A program made the translations under genes and the position numbers. The notes beneath the pieces were generated by a model. It saw only the letters and a list, made by a program, of their open reading frames with translations, was not told the origin of the DNA and did not search any database. 64,000 nt of DNA from Oceanobacillus limi (GTDB taxonomy: Bacteria; Bacillota; Bacilli; Bacillales; Amphibacillaceae). Positions 18,890-27,318 of the stretch are shown here, piece by piece; position 1 is the stretch's first letter, and the number at the start of each line of letters is the position of its first letter. The DNA lies in the NCBI RefSeq assembly GCF_900111445.1, contig NZ_FOHE01000003.1, forward strand, positions 125,729 through 189,728, read 5' to 3'.

Positions 18890-20188
18890 TTAATAACTTA
18901 CTTCTAACTGACTTTGAATGTTCATTGTCCAATCGCTTGGGATATCGGAAAATAAGAGATGACGAGGTGGAAGACTTACTTTCTCTTTCATTGCTTCTAG
19001 TACGTCACACGAAACGTCAATATTTTCATCGATCCAGACGTATTGCATATCGGAATGGATGATATTTTTGTACCCAGCATCTTTTAATAATTTTCGGAGG
19101 TGATGGATGGAAACTCGTAATGAATTTTGTGCACTTACTTTATTGGAATTTGGCCATAATGCTTCGCAAACAACCTCTTTTGTAGATTTACCAAAGAAGG
19201 CGACATATGCTATTAATTCCCTTGCTTTTCTTTGGTTCCACTTTCCTTCTACTTTAACTCCATTTATTTGCATTTGAAAAACCGTTAGAAAATCAATACG
19301 AATAAGCATTGATTTTTCAATTTTTTCGTAAAGCATATCTAAATATGGTAGATCTAAGTTTTTAGCTGTATTCCTTTTTTTTACATCGTGTTCTTGAATA
19401 AACTCTAGAATGTGGGCTGCTGTATGTTCTGGCTGATCGACATGAACCATATTCGAAGCATTCCTAAGGATCTTAGCTCTACCATTAGGTAAATACTTCA
19501 TACTTATATTGGTTAATTCAGGAGGATAATTTACATCCATTTCTCCATTTAGTAATAATGTTGGTATAAAGATTTTCTTTAATTTTTCTAGATCTAGTGC
19601 ATTTGCTTGTAATAAAAAGATATCCATGTATAAATCCAGGCGGGCTTTTTCAAATGAATTCTTAATATGCTCGTGCTTTTCTGGATCTTTTGTTTCCATT
19701 ATTTGTGGAATCATCCAAGCACCTAGCTCTCTTCCGGTCATTCCCTTAATCTTCTCCGTACGGTATTTAATGCCTTTTTCAGCAACACTAGCTGGATAGT
19801 AAAAAGGGGTAGATAGGATGGTGTACGATAATGGCTTAACCATCTCACTACTAATTAGCTCTATACCTAGCTGTGCGCCAATTCCGTGGCCAACTAGATG
19901 ATAATTTGTTATTTCTTCCTTTTCTAAAAGGGATATAAAGTCTATGAAAAGTGCCTTCCAATTTCGTTCATCATCTGAATAAAAAGTCCCGGAAGAAAGC
20001 CCATGCCATCTTAAATCATAGGTGAATAAACGATAGGAATCTTCTAAGTAGGGTATTAAATAATGCCATTCTGTATGATCCAATCCAACACCATGAAGAA
20101 AGACAATTGTGTTTGCGTGCTCACTTGAAGGTGAGCAACCTTTTATATCGTAATGAATAGTTGCATCTGTTAAATCTATTTTTTTCAT
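18890..20188 (-). CDS. Alpha/beta-hydrolase-like sensor fused to a SARP/OmpR-type winged-helix domain
   Basis: A 432-residue fusion. Residues 1-265 form an alpha/beta-hydrolase fold: FLHGVG oxyanion loop (30-35), acid Asp218 in GEMDVNYP and His249 in NMVHVDQPE. The nucleophile elbow reads G100-H-G-I-G104, so glycine replaces the catalytic serine at 102. After a linker, residues 305-400 look like the winged helix of SARP/BTAD activators: KARELIAYVAFFGKSTKEVV, then EALWP, then SLRVSIHHLRKLL. The likely role is a one-component regulator whose dead hydrolase domain binds a small ligand (inference). The ATG has GGAGGAACT. It is divergent from 20328, separated by 139 bp, a possible target. Confidence 0.8.
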   Translation of the reverse strand: MKKIDLTDATIHYDIKGCSPSSEHANTIVFLHGVGLDHTEWHYLIPYLEDSYRLFTYDLRWHGLSSGTFYSDDERNWKALFIDFISLLEKEEITNYHLVGHGIGAQLGIELISSEMVKPLSYTILSTPFYYPASVAEKGIKYRTEKIKGMTGRELGAWMIPQIMETKDPEKHEHIKNSFEKARLDLYMDIFLLQANALDLEKLKKIFIPTLLLNGEMDVNYPPELTNISMKYLPNGRAKILRNASNMVHVDQPEHTAAHILEFIQEHDVKKRNTAKNLDLPYLDMLYEKIEKSMLIRIDFLTVFQMQINGVKVEGKWNQRKARELIAYVAFFGKSTKEVVCEALWPNSNKVSAQNSLRVSIHHLRKLLKDAGYKNIIHSDMQYVWIDENIDVSCDVLEAMKEKVSLPPRHLLFSDIPSDWTMNIQSQLEVSY

Positions 20189-20327
20189 AGTTCCTCCATC
20201 TATGTAATGACTTTGTAATAGGGACTATGTTACTATTTTAGTTATCTTAAGAAATGATTGCAATAAAATGGTAGAAATAGGTAGTAATATTAATTTTCTC
20301 AATCTTCAATTTATGGAGGGGTAAAAT

Positions 20328-20858
20328 ATGGAGACGAATACAGTAATCCTAAAAGACAAGCTAGTAAAAACAGGAAGTTCACCTGTTTTTGATGAAAGCT
20401 ATAATGAAATCGGTTCGATTCATTATAAATTTCTGTCTGTAAAAGGGAAAGTAGAGATAAAGGATACATCTGAAAACCTAGTATCTAAGGGTGGAGCGAA
20501 ATTGGTTTCCTTGCTCCCAAAATGGCAAATAACGTCTGGTAGTGGAGACGAAATTGGAACAATTAAGAGAAAACCTTCTTTGTTTAGAAAAAAGTATAGC
20601 TATAGAAATAGTCAAGGAAACACTTATAATATAAAGGGAAGTATAACCGATCGTACCTTCGATGTAGTTAATGATAGGGGAGTGCGTGTTATACAAGTTT
20701 TTTCTATTTCTAGTATTATTTCCTTACGCCCACATACATTTGCTGTCGAAATTAACGGAAAAGAGTTTTCAACGTGGGAAGCCATTAATTTAGTACAAGG
20801 AATTCGTTCATTAGTGAAAAGGGAGCAGAAGTCTAAACAAAACCAGCATGATGTTTAA
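20328..20858 (+). CDS. LURP-one-related (tubby-like fold) protein
   Basis: A 176-residue protein predicted to be mainly beta strands, with repeated IGSIHYKFLS / IGTIKRKPSLF-type strands and a WEAINLVQGIRSLV helix at the end. This resembles LURP-one-related and scramblase-like tubby folds; the match is by pattern only. It has no signal peptide or membrane segment. A GGAGGGG ribosome site precedes the ATG. It is divergent from the hydrolase/winged-helix regulator and could be controlled by it. The role is unknown. Confidence 0.6.
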   Translation: METNTVILKDKLVKTGSSPVFDESYNEIGSIHYKFLSVKGKVEIKDTSENLVSKGGAKLVSLLPKWQITSGSGDEIGTIKRKPSLFRKKYSYRNSQGNTYNIKGSITDRTFDVVNDRGVRVIQVFSISSIISLRPHTFAVEINGKEFSTWEAINLVQGIRSLVKREQKSKQNQHDV

Positions 20859-20981
20859 AGTCTATGGAATACCGAAGTAATTTGTTACTAGTAGATTAAC
20901 ACTTTTCGTACACTAATTATCTATCAATAAGTGGAATCGTGATATAATAGTCCTATTATCGAATGAAAGGAGGCCTTCTTC

Positions 20982-21353
20982 ATGGAAATGACGTCCTTGA
21001 TTATTTGCGTTCTAGTTGGTGGAATTATCGGTACTTTTTTATTAGAGTTAAAAGGAAAGCATTTTGGGAAAAGAATAGAGTATAAGTCAATCTTCCCTAA
21101 TACAAAGGACGACTGGACAAATAATGTCCTACAGACCATGGTTGTATCTCGTGGTACTGCACCAATATACAGTGATTCACAGCTTTCATCTGGTACCTAT
21201 GTGGATGATAATTTTCATCATCAGTCTGGACATGATCCCCATGATCCATATACGAACCCTGGTCTTGATATCGTTGTTGACGAAAGCTATCACGGAATTG
21301 ATCATGGTTCCGGGATACATGATGCGGGTGCTAGTGATCCACATAATTATTAA
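20982..21353 (+). CDS. Small single-pass membrane protein with histidine-rich tail
   Basis: A 123-residue protein, not assigned to a family. An N-terminal membrane segment (about 4-22) is followed by a basic stretch and a hydrophilic tail rich in His and Asp from residue 78 on (HHQSGHDPHDP, YHGIDHGSGIHD), which could bind metal. The tail composition is unlike an enzyme domain. The ATG has AAAGGAGG. It lies 17 bp before the membrane PIN protein and is probably translated from the same mRNA. Confidence 0.7.
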   Translation: MEMTSLIICVLVGGIIGTFLLELKGKHFGKRIEYKSIFPNTKDDWTNNVLQTMVVSRGTAPIYSDSQLSSGTYVDDNFHHQSGHDPHDPYTNPGLDIVVDESYHGIDHGSGIHDAGASDPHNY

Positions 21354-21370
21354 AGTAAGGGGAGAACGAG

Positions 21371-22195
21371 ATGCTATTAGCATTAGTCATCGGATGGGTA
21401 AACAATTGGTTGGATATTGTCGATAAGGGCGAACCAGTATTATTAGTGATTTACATACTTAGTGTGCTATTATTCGTAAATTATTACCGTGTAAAACAAT
21501 TTACTTCCATTGATAATGGGAAGGCTGGCTGGTTGTCTGCGTTTGTTGTTGGTTTAGGTCATGTTTACTCGCAAAAGAAAACACTTGGATACATTTTGGT
21601 CATTTTGCATTTCGTTGTATATTTTTCTGCGATCAATATGGAAGATAGGACCTTGATATACGTGTGGATCGGTTTAACTGTTCTATCTGTTATGCATGCC
21701 AATATGACGGCTAGTAAAATGAATGACAAGCTAGCAAAGCAATCGCTACAGAAACTCGCCGTAATGAAATATCGTAACCTAAAGGCATCTATTAAGCCTG
21801 GGACAGTAATTGCTCCAGATACGAATATATTGATGCATGAACAATTAACACTAGTTGCAGCTTTTCGAGATAGTGATTTAAAGCTATATATTAGTAAGCA
21901 GGTAATGAAGGAACTTGATGGTTTGAAAAATAATGATTCACCGGGAACGAGAAAATCTGCCCAATTAGGGTTCGATATCCTGGAGATGTATCAAGAAGCA
22001 GGACGTGTGGTTTTCATGGAAATACCACATCACAATTATTTAAAACAGCGCCACTTAACAGGTGGTCCAGATGAAAAGATCATTGCTTCTTGTTTAGAAT
22101 TATTAGAGAAAAATGTACCTATCGTTTTTGTTTCCAATGACAAAGGTGCACGCATTTTGGCACGTAACAGTAAAATGCCGACATTATCGATATAA
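21371..22195 (+). CDS. Membrane-anchored PIN-domain protein
   Basis: A 274-residue protein. Residues 20-110 hold three or four hydrophobic segments and a short soluble loop. Residues 143-274 are a PIN domain with the acidic set Asp150 (APDTNILMHE), Glu181 (VMKELDGLK), Asp234 (GGPDEKI) and Asp257 (VSNDKGAR), all present, so metal-dependent RNase activity is expected. The enzyme would face the cytoplasm while tethered to the membrane. No antitoxin-like gene is adjacent, which argues against an ordinary VapBC toxin. A GGGGAGA ribosome site precedes the ATG, and the His-rich membrane protein is 17 bp upstream. Confidence 0.82.
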   Translation: MLLALVIGWVNNWLDIVDKGEPVLLVIYILSVLLFVNYYRVKQFTSIDNGKAGWLSAFVVGLGHVYSQKKTLGYILVILHFVVYFSAINMEDRTLIYVWIGLTVLSVMHANMTASKMNDKLAKQSLQKLAVMKYRNLKASIKPGTVIAPDTNILMHEQLTLVAAFRDSDLKLYISKQVMKELDGLKNNDSPGTRKSAQLGFDILEMYQEAGRVVFMEIPHHNYLKQRHLTGGPDEKIIASCLELLEKNVPIVFVSNDKGARILARNSKMPTLSI

Positions 22196-22224
22196 GGAAG
22201 CGTGGGGACGGTTCTTTTGCTTCC
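22196..22224 (+). repeat. REP-like palindrome, family A, copy 4
   Basis: Full 29-nt unit (GGAAGC...GGGACGGTTCT...GCTTCC) starting on the base after the PIN gene stop codon. Confidence 0.82.
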
Positions 22225-22238
22225 TCGTTTAGTAGAAT

Positions 22239-22269
22239 TAATCGACAGGTGCCAGGCACCTGTCGATTT
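22239..22269 (+). repeat. Palindromic repeat, family B, with long arms
   Basis: ATCGACA-GGTGCCAGGCACC-TGTCGAT, a perfect 27-nt palindrome at 22241-22267, followed by a T-run. It could also act as a terminator for the PIN gene unit. Confidence 0.8.
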
Positions 22270-22587
22270 TTGCAAAGTATATTTTTCAGGGTGTGGGTTT
22301 ATCATACCAGGCTCTAATAAAATGGTACGGATTGACGGTTCTTATTAAGAAAGATGTTTCAACTGACTTATAAGGTACACGGTAGATCTGGGTTCGTTCG
22401 AAACAATTAAGAATATATAATAGATCCCCAGTAGAAATAATATTTCTATAGGGTTGTTTAAGCAAGATGAGTGTATCACATACGCTGAAATGAAATGTAA
22501 GTGTTCGACAATTTTTATAGTATATCAAGTTAAACAGCGCCTGGAGAACCTTGTTACATCTAGTATTCATTAAATTTCATCATACAA
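22270..22587. other. Intergenic region without recognisable gene
   Basis: About 320 AT-rich bases. A 94-codon minus-strand frame (22286-22570) has no ribosome site and a composition unlike its neighbours. Confidence 0.4.
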
Positions 22588-22618
22588 AAACAGGATATCA
22601 AATGCTGATATCCTGTTT
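22588..22618 (-). terminator. Terminator of the zinc-ribbon membrane protein gene
   Basis: A 13-bp perfect stem AAACAGGATATCA / TGATATCCTGTTT with a five-base loop, T-rich on both strands, 12 bases after the minus-strand stop codon at 22630. Confidence 0.8.
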
Positions 22619-22629
22619 CCCTCTAAAAA

Positions 22630-23421
22630 TTAAAATGGAAATCCGATAAGACTACTTTGAATCTGGTCTATTAAATTCCCAACTATACTATCTCCTATTA
22701 TCAATAAGATAATCCCAATAGCGATATTTGTAATAATAATTCCATAGACGACGTCGATTCCTTTATCGTCCCGTGCAAAGGTTTTTATCGAAAAGATAGT
22801 CGCAATACTCGATATAGATACCAACCCTAATGCTACAAAAAGAAGTATCGCACTAAACACATTAATAGACAATATTAAAAACAATAGGCTAACCAATAGA
22901 AGTGAAGTTGGTAATACCATTAATGAACCAAAGATCGTTAGAATTCTAATGTAAGATAGTTCTGCATTTAAGAGTTTAGATACTCCAAACTTAATACCTA
23001 CTAATATTGCAAAGAAAATTAAAATAAACACTAGTGGTTTTAAGACTGTTTCAAAAAAAGGAACTTCTATAAAGTCGGGGCTGATTTTCTTTGCTATCGT
23101 AAATGTATATAAAGGCAATAGAAGTGAGAAAAGCACGAGTGTAATTATACCATTTATGTTGTCTGATTCTGAAACCTTTTGGCTTGCAGTGAATGGTCGT
23201 TTTAACGCCTGTGGAATAAATTGTATATAATTCCTTCCAATTTCTTTTCCTTGCTCTACGTATTGATTTTGCTTATTATTTTTTGTTTGTTGCTCACTAT
23301 GTGCTGGATTTTTAGCTTCGTTTTGTGAGGCGGCAGCATGTTCTTGATTAATTTTCCCTCCGCAATTTATACAAAACTTTGAATCCTGATCTACTTGTGC
23401 TCCACATTGTGTACAATGCAT
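22630..23421 (-). CDS. Zinc-ribbon multi-pass membrane protein
   Basis: A 263-residue protein of unknown function. The N-terminus is a zinc ribbon (CTQCG near 3-7, CINCGG near 17-22), then a polar Asn/Gln/Lys-rich linker to about residue 75, then about five membrane segments to the end. The architecture resembles Bacillus proteins with a ribbon plus Yip1-like membrane domain. It lies downstream of the TcaA-like zinc-ribbon gene on the same strand, 72 bp apart, and may be in the same operon. The ATG has AAAAGGAGAG. Confidence 0.7.
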   Translation of the reverse strand: MHCTQCGAQVDQDSKFCINCGGKINQEHAAASQNEAKNPAHSEQQTKNNKQNQYVEQGKEIGRNYIQFIPQALKRPFTASQKVSESDNINGIITLVLFSLLLPLYTFTIAKKISPDFIEVPFFETVLKPLVFILIFFAILVGIKFGVSKLLNAELSYIRILTIFGSLMVLPTSLLLVSLLFLILSINVFSAILLFVALGLVSISSIATIFSIKTFARDDKGIDVVYGIIITNIAIGIILLIIGDSIVGNLIDQIQSSLIGFPF

Positions 23422-23493
23422 GTAAATCTCTCCTTTTTTATATTGAATATAATGCTGAATCTATTAAAATATTATTATAATTTCCAACTCAAA

Positions 23494-24948
23494 TTACTCT
23501 TCTGTAGCTGATAATTCTTGTACATTATCAGCATTAAATCCCCAAAATAAGTTATTATAATTATTAATTAACCAACTACTACTTTCGTTGTCATAAATGA
23601 ATTCGTACTCTCTGTCGTAATGGTTTTCAGTTGTTGCTACATCATCTTCTTCCACGTCAACAATCGTCGAATTAAAATATAGACTTGCATCTACATACGC
23701 CATATATGTGTCCTCTTTTAAAGATAGGTCAAAACTGTCTAAATCGATAATACTTTTATCGTAGCTGCCAACCCATTTCTTCTCATTACTTTTTATATCA
23801 GAAATGTCTTCTGTATATACTTCCAATAACGGATCAGTTACATTTGAAAAGAGAGAATTATCGAGATCGTTATATGCATCTGACCAATCTTGAGCGTGTG
23901 TATGTATAGCATCCATGACATCTGATTTTATCGTTTCTAAAACAGAATCGGCGACAAAATAAACAGAATTGTCTTCTATGGTGATTTTTTCTGTTTCAAC
24001 CTCTCCCCAAGGAAATTGAAGGGTAGCGTATGATGTAATAGAACCATCTAATGATACAGGACCAAACTGGTTGTCGTCTGATTCATTAAATTGAATTTCC
24101 GTGTCATTTACATAGTAGGTAACATTTGATGCAATATCTTCAAAATTAGAAGAAAGCTTTACGTTTTCTCCGTACAAAGGCAGTTCAGCGTATGAATTCT
24201 GATTAGAAGGATTCATAAGTTCCAAATCATAACTATTTTCTAGCATGGCGAATTCATCGGAGTATTCTGATTTTAGTTCATACACCCCAGGTAATACCGG
24301 ACCATATTCTAGCTCATAAGAATCTGAATCTGCTGTTGCAATTTCTTCTCCATTAAGAAGTATTTTTGCATCCTCCATATTTGTTGCAACATTAAAATAG
24401 AATGGAACAATGTTGATTTGGTATCGATCAAAGAGAAATGCTGTCTTGCCTTCTTTTTCTAAAAAGAAAACACTGTCGTCGAAATTATTAGTTTCCCCAT
24501 TCTCGTATGAATCAGCTTGTTTTTTTAGTGAATCCATAACGAAATTATAGTATGACGGATTGTCATTTAGATAGTCTAATAGATGATCGATATCGTCCGT
24601 AGCTATCTCTAATCTTGAATCTTTTGAATGAAGCATAGTAGAGAGTTTGTCATTATCCTCATCAAGAATCGCTTCACCGAAATTTTCAATGATTCGATTC
24701 TTATCGGTCAAGGTTGAACCGATTTGGTAGCCAATTAAAAGTAATATTATAGCGATGGAAGTACTTATGGCGACAACCTTTTGTTTTTTTGTCCATTTCT
24801 TTTTAGGGACATGATTCGGGTTGGCGGTACTAGTAGAACTAGAGTTTGTTCTTGGATTATCGAGATTAGTTTCTATGCTTGTACCACACTCTGAACAAAA
24901 ACTAGCACCCTTCTTTAATGGATGTCCACACTCCTTGCAATACTTCAA
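23494..24948 (-). CDS. Zinc-ribbon membrane protein, TcaA/YvbJ-like
   Basis: A 484-residue protein. It has an N-terminal zinc ribbon (YCKECG, FCSECG), a Pro/Ser/Thr linker, one membrane segment near residues 60-78 (VVAISTSIAIILLLIG), and a large extracellular part with beta-rich repeats and a C-terminal NTF2-like segment. This is the layout of TcaA, linked to glycopeptide response in staphylococci, and of B. subtilis YvbJ. Start is TTG 24948 because GGGAGG lies eight to nine bases upstream; the frame stays open 17 codons further with no site. Assignment is from layout, not close similarity. Confidence 0.7.
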   Translation of the reverse strand: MKYCKECGHPLKKGASFCSECGTSIETNLDNPRTNSSSTSTANPNHVPKKKWTKKQKVVAISTSIAIILLLIGYQIGSTLTDKNRIIENFGEAILDEDNDKLSTMLHSKDSRLEIATDDIDHLLDYLNDNPSYYNFVMDSLKKQADSYENGETNNFDDSVFFLEKEGKTAFLFDRYQINIVPFYFNVATNMEDAKILLNGEEIATADSDSYELEYGPVLPGVYELKSEYSDEFAMLENSYDLELMNPSNQNSYAELPLYGENVKLSSNFEDIASNVTYYVNDTEIQFNESDDNQFGPVSLDGSITSYATLQFPWGEVETEKITIEDNSVYFVADSVLETIKSDVMDAIHTHAQDWSDAYNDLDNSLFSNVTDPLLEVYTEDISDIKSNEKKWVGSYDKSIIDLDSFDLSLKEDTYMAYVDASLYFNSTIVDVEEDDVATTENHYDREYEFIYDNESSSWLINNYNNLFWGFNADNVQELSATEE

Positions 24949-25055
24949 TAAGATTTCCCTCCTTCCTCTTAAATAATAATCTCTACTAGTATAGTACAAA
25001 GCATTTAATAATTCACCCAGTTTTTACAAAAAAACTCAAATATTGGCAAAAAATT

Positions 25056-25096
25056 AATCGACAGGTTCCCCGATAGGTGCCAGGCACCTGTCGATT
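25056..25096 (+). repeat. Palindromic repeat, family B, expanded copy
   Basis: AATCGACAGGT, a short insert, then AGGTGCCAGGCACCTGTCGATT. It is the same unit as 22241-22267 but with the left arm displaced by about a dozen bases. Confidence 0.75.
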
Positions 25097-25113
25097 TCTG
25101 TTTGTTGGGTGAT

Positions 25114-25659
25114 TTATTTTGTATATCGGTTGGCATAGCTGCTGGCGACAAATGCGTCTGGTTTAATTTTGGGCTCCAACCCTAAGGACTCCATTCGTGC
25201 AACCATTTCATTAACAAAGACACGTGTTTTATTTCTTCTTCCTGATCCGATGTCGATATGGCCCTCCACTGTGAAGGATGCACCTTTATAAATATGTGGT
25301 AAAACAATATCGATTAGCTCCTTCTTTCGGTCTTCTGTAAACATCGATACGACTTCTTCTGTCAATGTCGTTTCATAGGAAATCCGTTCATGGAGGTTCA
25401 TCATTTTCCTTGGCACCTTCACTTTTCGAATACAGGCCCAAGCACCTTTTCTTTCACGTTGGATTACAATTCCTGTAATGAATAGCGTGTAGTCTGTATG
25501 AACCTGTGAATCGGTTCCAAAGATCAATCGGTAATTCCCCGTCACATCCTGTTTCATATAATTAACAATTCGATTATAGACTTGGTCAAACGTCATATTT
25601 TTTTGACTAAGGTTTTGGAATGAATCCGTCAACCTATCGAAGTCTGTCATGTGTGACAT
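25114..25659 (-). CDS. YkuK-like RNase H-fold protein (DUF458)
   Basis: A 181-residue protein similar to B. subtilis YkuK, a DUF458 family member with a predicted RNase H-like fold. Recognisable are LIFGTDSQVH near residue 45, with its acidic residue, and the HIDIGSGRRNKTRVFVNEM segment. Activity has not been shown for the family as far as I know. AGGAGGG lies only three bases before the first ATG, so translation may start at the second ATG, 25650. It is a single gene with its own upstream region. Confidence 0.78.
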   Translation of the reverse strand: MSHMTDFDRLTDSFQNLSQKNMTFDQVYNRIVNYMKQDVTGNYRLIFGTDSQVHTDYTLFITGIVIQRERKGAWACIRKVKVPRKMMNLHERISYETTLTEEVVSMFTEDRKKELIDIVLPHIYKGASFTVEGHIDIGSGRRNKTRVFVNEMVARMESLGLEPKIKPDAFVASSYANRYTK

Positions 25660-25884
25660 TTCCCTCCTAATAATGGAGCAGATTTGAAGTGATCGTCCTA
25701 TTATTATTTATAACAAATATGGGATAAAATAATTCCTTTTAATACTTTATTTATATGTAAAATTACATTGGAACGGGACAGGATATACGATTCATTTTGG
25801 GAGATAGCTTTTCCATAACGCTATATCCTTTTCATAGTTTGTCCGACTCCTTCATATGTTTTTAGAAGAAAGGAGATCGGTTCT

Positions 25885-26373
25885 ATGGGGCTGTTTCATG
25901 AATTTCGTCAGTTTACAATGCGTGGAAGTGCAATTGATATGGGAGTTGGGGTTGTCTTAGGAGCTGCGTTAAGTAGTTTTATCGATTCGCTTGTCCGGGA
26001 TATCTTACTTCCACCAGTTGGTTTATTATATTCAAAGATGAATATAGAAAACTTATATATTAGCCTTAATGGCCGAACCTATTCTTCGCTAGCGGAGGCG
26101 CAGGAAGCAGGTGTTGCCACAATTAATTATGGGCTGTTTATTTCCGCAACAATTCGTTTTCTGATTATTTTATTTGTTGTTTTCCTTGTTGTTAGACAGA
26201 TAAACCGCTGGAAAAAGCCACATCAACATCCGCTTGAATCAATGACGAAAAAAGAATGCCCGTATTGTTGTTTGTCGATTCCTAACAAAGCAAAAATATG
26301 TCCGCACTGTTCTTCCAAATTGGAAAAAAAGCAAAAGGAAGAGAATAATGCGCCGCGTTGGCGAATAAATTAA
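25885..26373 (+). CDS. mscL: Large-conductance mechanosensitive channel MscL with C-terminal zinc ribbon
   Basis: A 162-residue channel protein. The first 110 residues are MscL: amphipathic N-terminus, pore helix TM1 with DMGVGVVLGAALSSFIDSLV, a periplasmic loop, and TM2 near 84-104. It opens on membrane tension during hypo-osmotic shock. Instead of only the usual C-terminal helix it carries a zinc ribbon, CPYC (125-128) and CPHC (139-142), on the cytoplasmic end. The ATG has AAAGGAGA. It is separated from the thiamine operon by a repeat and a riboswitch. Confidence 0.92.
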   Translation: MGLFHEFRQFTMRGSAIDMGVGVVLGAALSSFIDSLVRDILLPPVGLLYSKMNIENLYISLNGRTYSSLAEAQEAGVATINYGLFISATIRFLIILFVVFLVVRQINRWKKPHQHPLESMTKKECPYCCLSIPNKAKICPHCSSKLEKKQKEENNAPRWRIN

Positions 26374-26405
26374 TGTGTGTCTAGTACGAAAAAGTCCATA
26401 TTGGA

Positions 26406-26434
26406 TGGGACAAGAAACCTGTCCCCCTGACCCA
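26406..26434 (+). repeat. Palindromic repeat, family C, copy 1
   Basis: TGGGACAAGAAACCTGTCCC followed by CCTGACCCA. It closely matches units at 48008-48038 and 58690-58720. Confidence 0.7.
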
Positions 26435-26498
26435 CCCTTGACCCTTTTCTCTTCGTGCGAGTTGTGTTATACTGACGGTGACAATTACATAGTGTGCT

Positions 26499-26583
26499 TA
26501 CTAGGGGAGCCGATAATGGCTGAGACAGATGGATATCTGGACCCTTTGAACCTGATCTGGGGAATACCAGCGTAGGGAAGTGG
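26499..26583 (+). ncRNA. TPP riboswitch (THI element) of the tenI-thiO-thiS-thiG-thiF unit
   Basis: Contains the conserved core: CTAGGGGAGCC, GGCTGAGA, CCCTTTGAACCTGATCTGG, AATACCAGCGTAGGGAAGTGG. A TGTTATACT extended -10 lies at 26466-26473. The downstream hairpin at 26623 is the expression platform, so transcription should stop early when thiamine pyrophosphate is bound. Confidence 0.95.
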
Positions 26584-26622
26584 GATTGATAAATGATATG
26601 TTTATGCTACATACATATATAG

Positions 26623-26653
26623 AAGGCCACCCCTATAAGGAGTGGCCTTTTTC
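26623..26653 (+). terminator. Riboswitch-controlled terminator
   Basis: AAGGCCAC / GTGGCCTT stem with further pairing, followed by TTTTT, between the TPP aptamer and the tenI ribosome site. Confidence 0.88.
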
Positions 26654-26676
26654 TTATGCAGAGGAGTTAATCGCTT

Positions 26677-27282
26677 ATGAAAAAAGGGCAATTACATGTT
26701 GTTTCAACAGGAAAACAACCACCAGAAAAACTAGCGGACATTGCTGGGGACATTCATCCATATGTGGATGCCATTCATATTCGGGAAAAAACGAAGACTG
26801 CAAAAGAAATCTATGAACTTGTAAAGCTATTCCTAGCAAACCAAGTTCCGCTATCCAAAATTATCATCAATGATCGCGTCGATGTAGCGTATGCCACAAA
26901 GGTTCATGGTGTCCATTTAGCGTACCACTCCTTACCAATAGCGTTGGTTAAGGATCATTTTCCCGAGATGAAAATAGGCTGCTCGGTTCATTCCTTGGAG
27001 GAAGCACAACAGGCTGAAGTCCAGGGCGCAGACTATATCACATATGGCCATGTGTTTGCGACAAATTCGAAGCCTGGGCTAGCTCCTAGAGGGATCGAGT
27101 CATTAGTGGCTGTCACGAGGAACACGTCTATACCAGTGATTGCAATAGGTGGCATCAAACCAAGTGATGTAAAAGCAGTGCTTGAATCTGGTGCTAAAGG
27201 TGTTGCTGTCATGTCAGGTGTGTTGGAGGCTGATAATCCTTTAGAGATGGCGAAAGCATATGCAATGAATCTTTCAATCTAA
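26677..27282 (+). CDS. tenI: Thiazole tautomerase
   Basis: A 201-residue ThiE-fold protein. It has the phosphate-binding VIAIGGIKPSDV and AVMSGVL segments of the ThiE/TenI family. The HxREK site appears as HIREKTKTAKE near residues 33-43. TenI isomerises the thiazole carboxylate phosphate made by ThiG before coupling. A true ThiE is present at 31825, which with the place ahead of thiO-thiS-thiG supports TenI. The ATG has AGAGGAG. Confidence 0.9.
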   Translation: MKKGQLHVVSTGKQPPEKLADIAGDIHPYVDAIHIREKTKTAKEIYELVKLFLANQVPLSKIIINDRVDVAYATKVHGVHLAYHSLPIALVKDHFPEMKIGCSVHSLEEAQQAEVQGADYITYGHVFATNSKPGLAPRGIESLVAVTRNTSIPVIAIGGIKPSDVKAVLESGAKGVAVMSGVLEADNPLEMAKAYAMNLSI

Positions 27283-27318
27283 CATATCCAATAAACCCAA
27301 AATAGAAAGGAGCGTTTT

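Noticed and set aside
18890-20188. Ordinary esterase or lipase gene
   Set aside because: The nucleophile serine is replaced by glycine and a DNA-binding domain follows, so a catalytic call is not supported.
21371-22195. VapC toxin of a toxin-antitoxin pair
   Set aside because: The upstream small protein is a membrane protein with a His-rich tail, not an antitoxin, and the PIN domain is fused to membrane helices.
22286-22570. 94-codon minus-strand frame after the PIN gene
   Set aside because: No ribosome site; composition is unlike the neighbouring genes.
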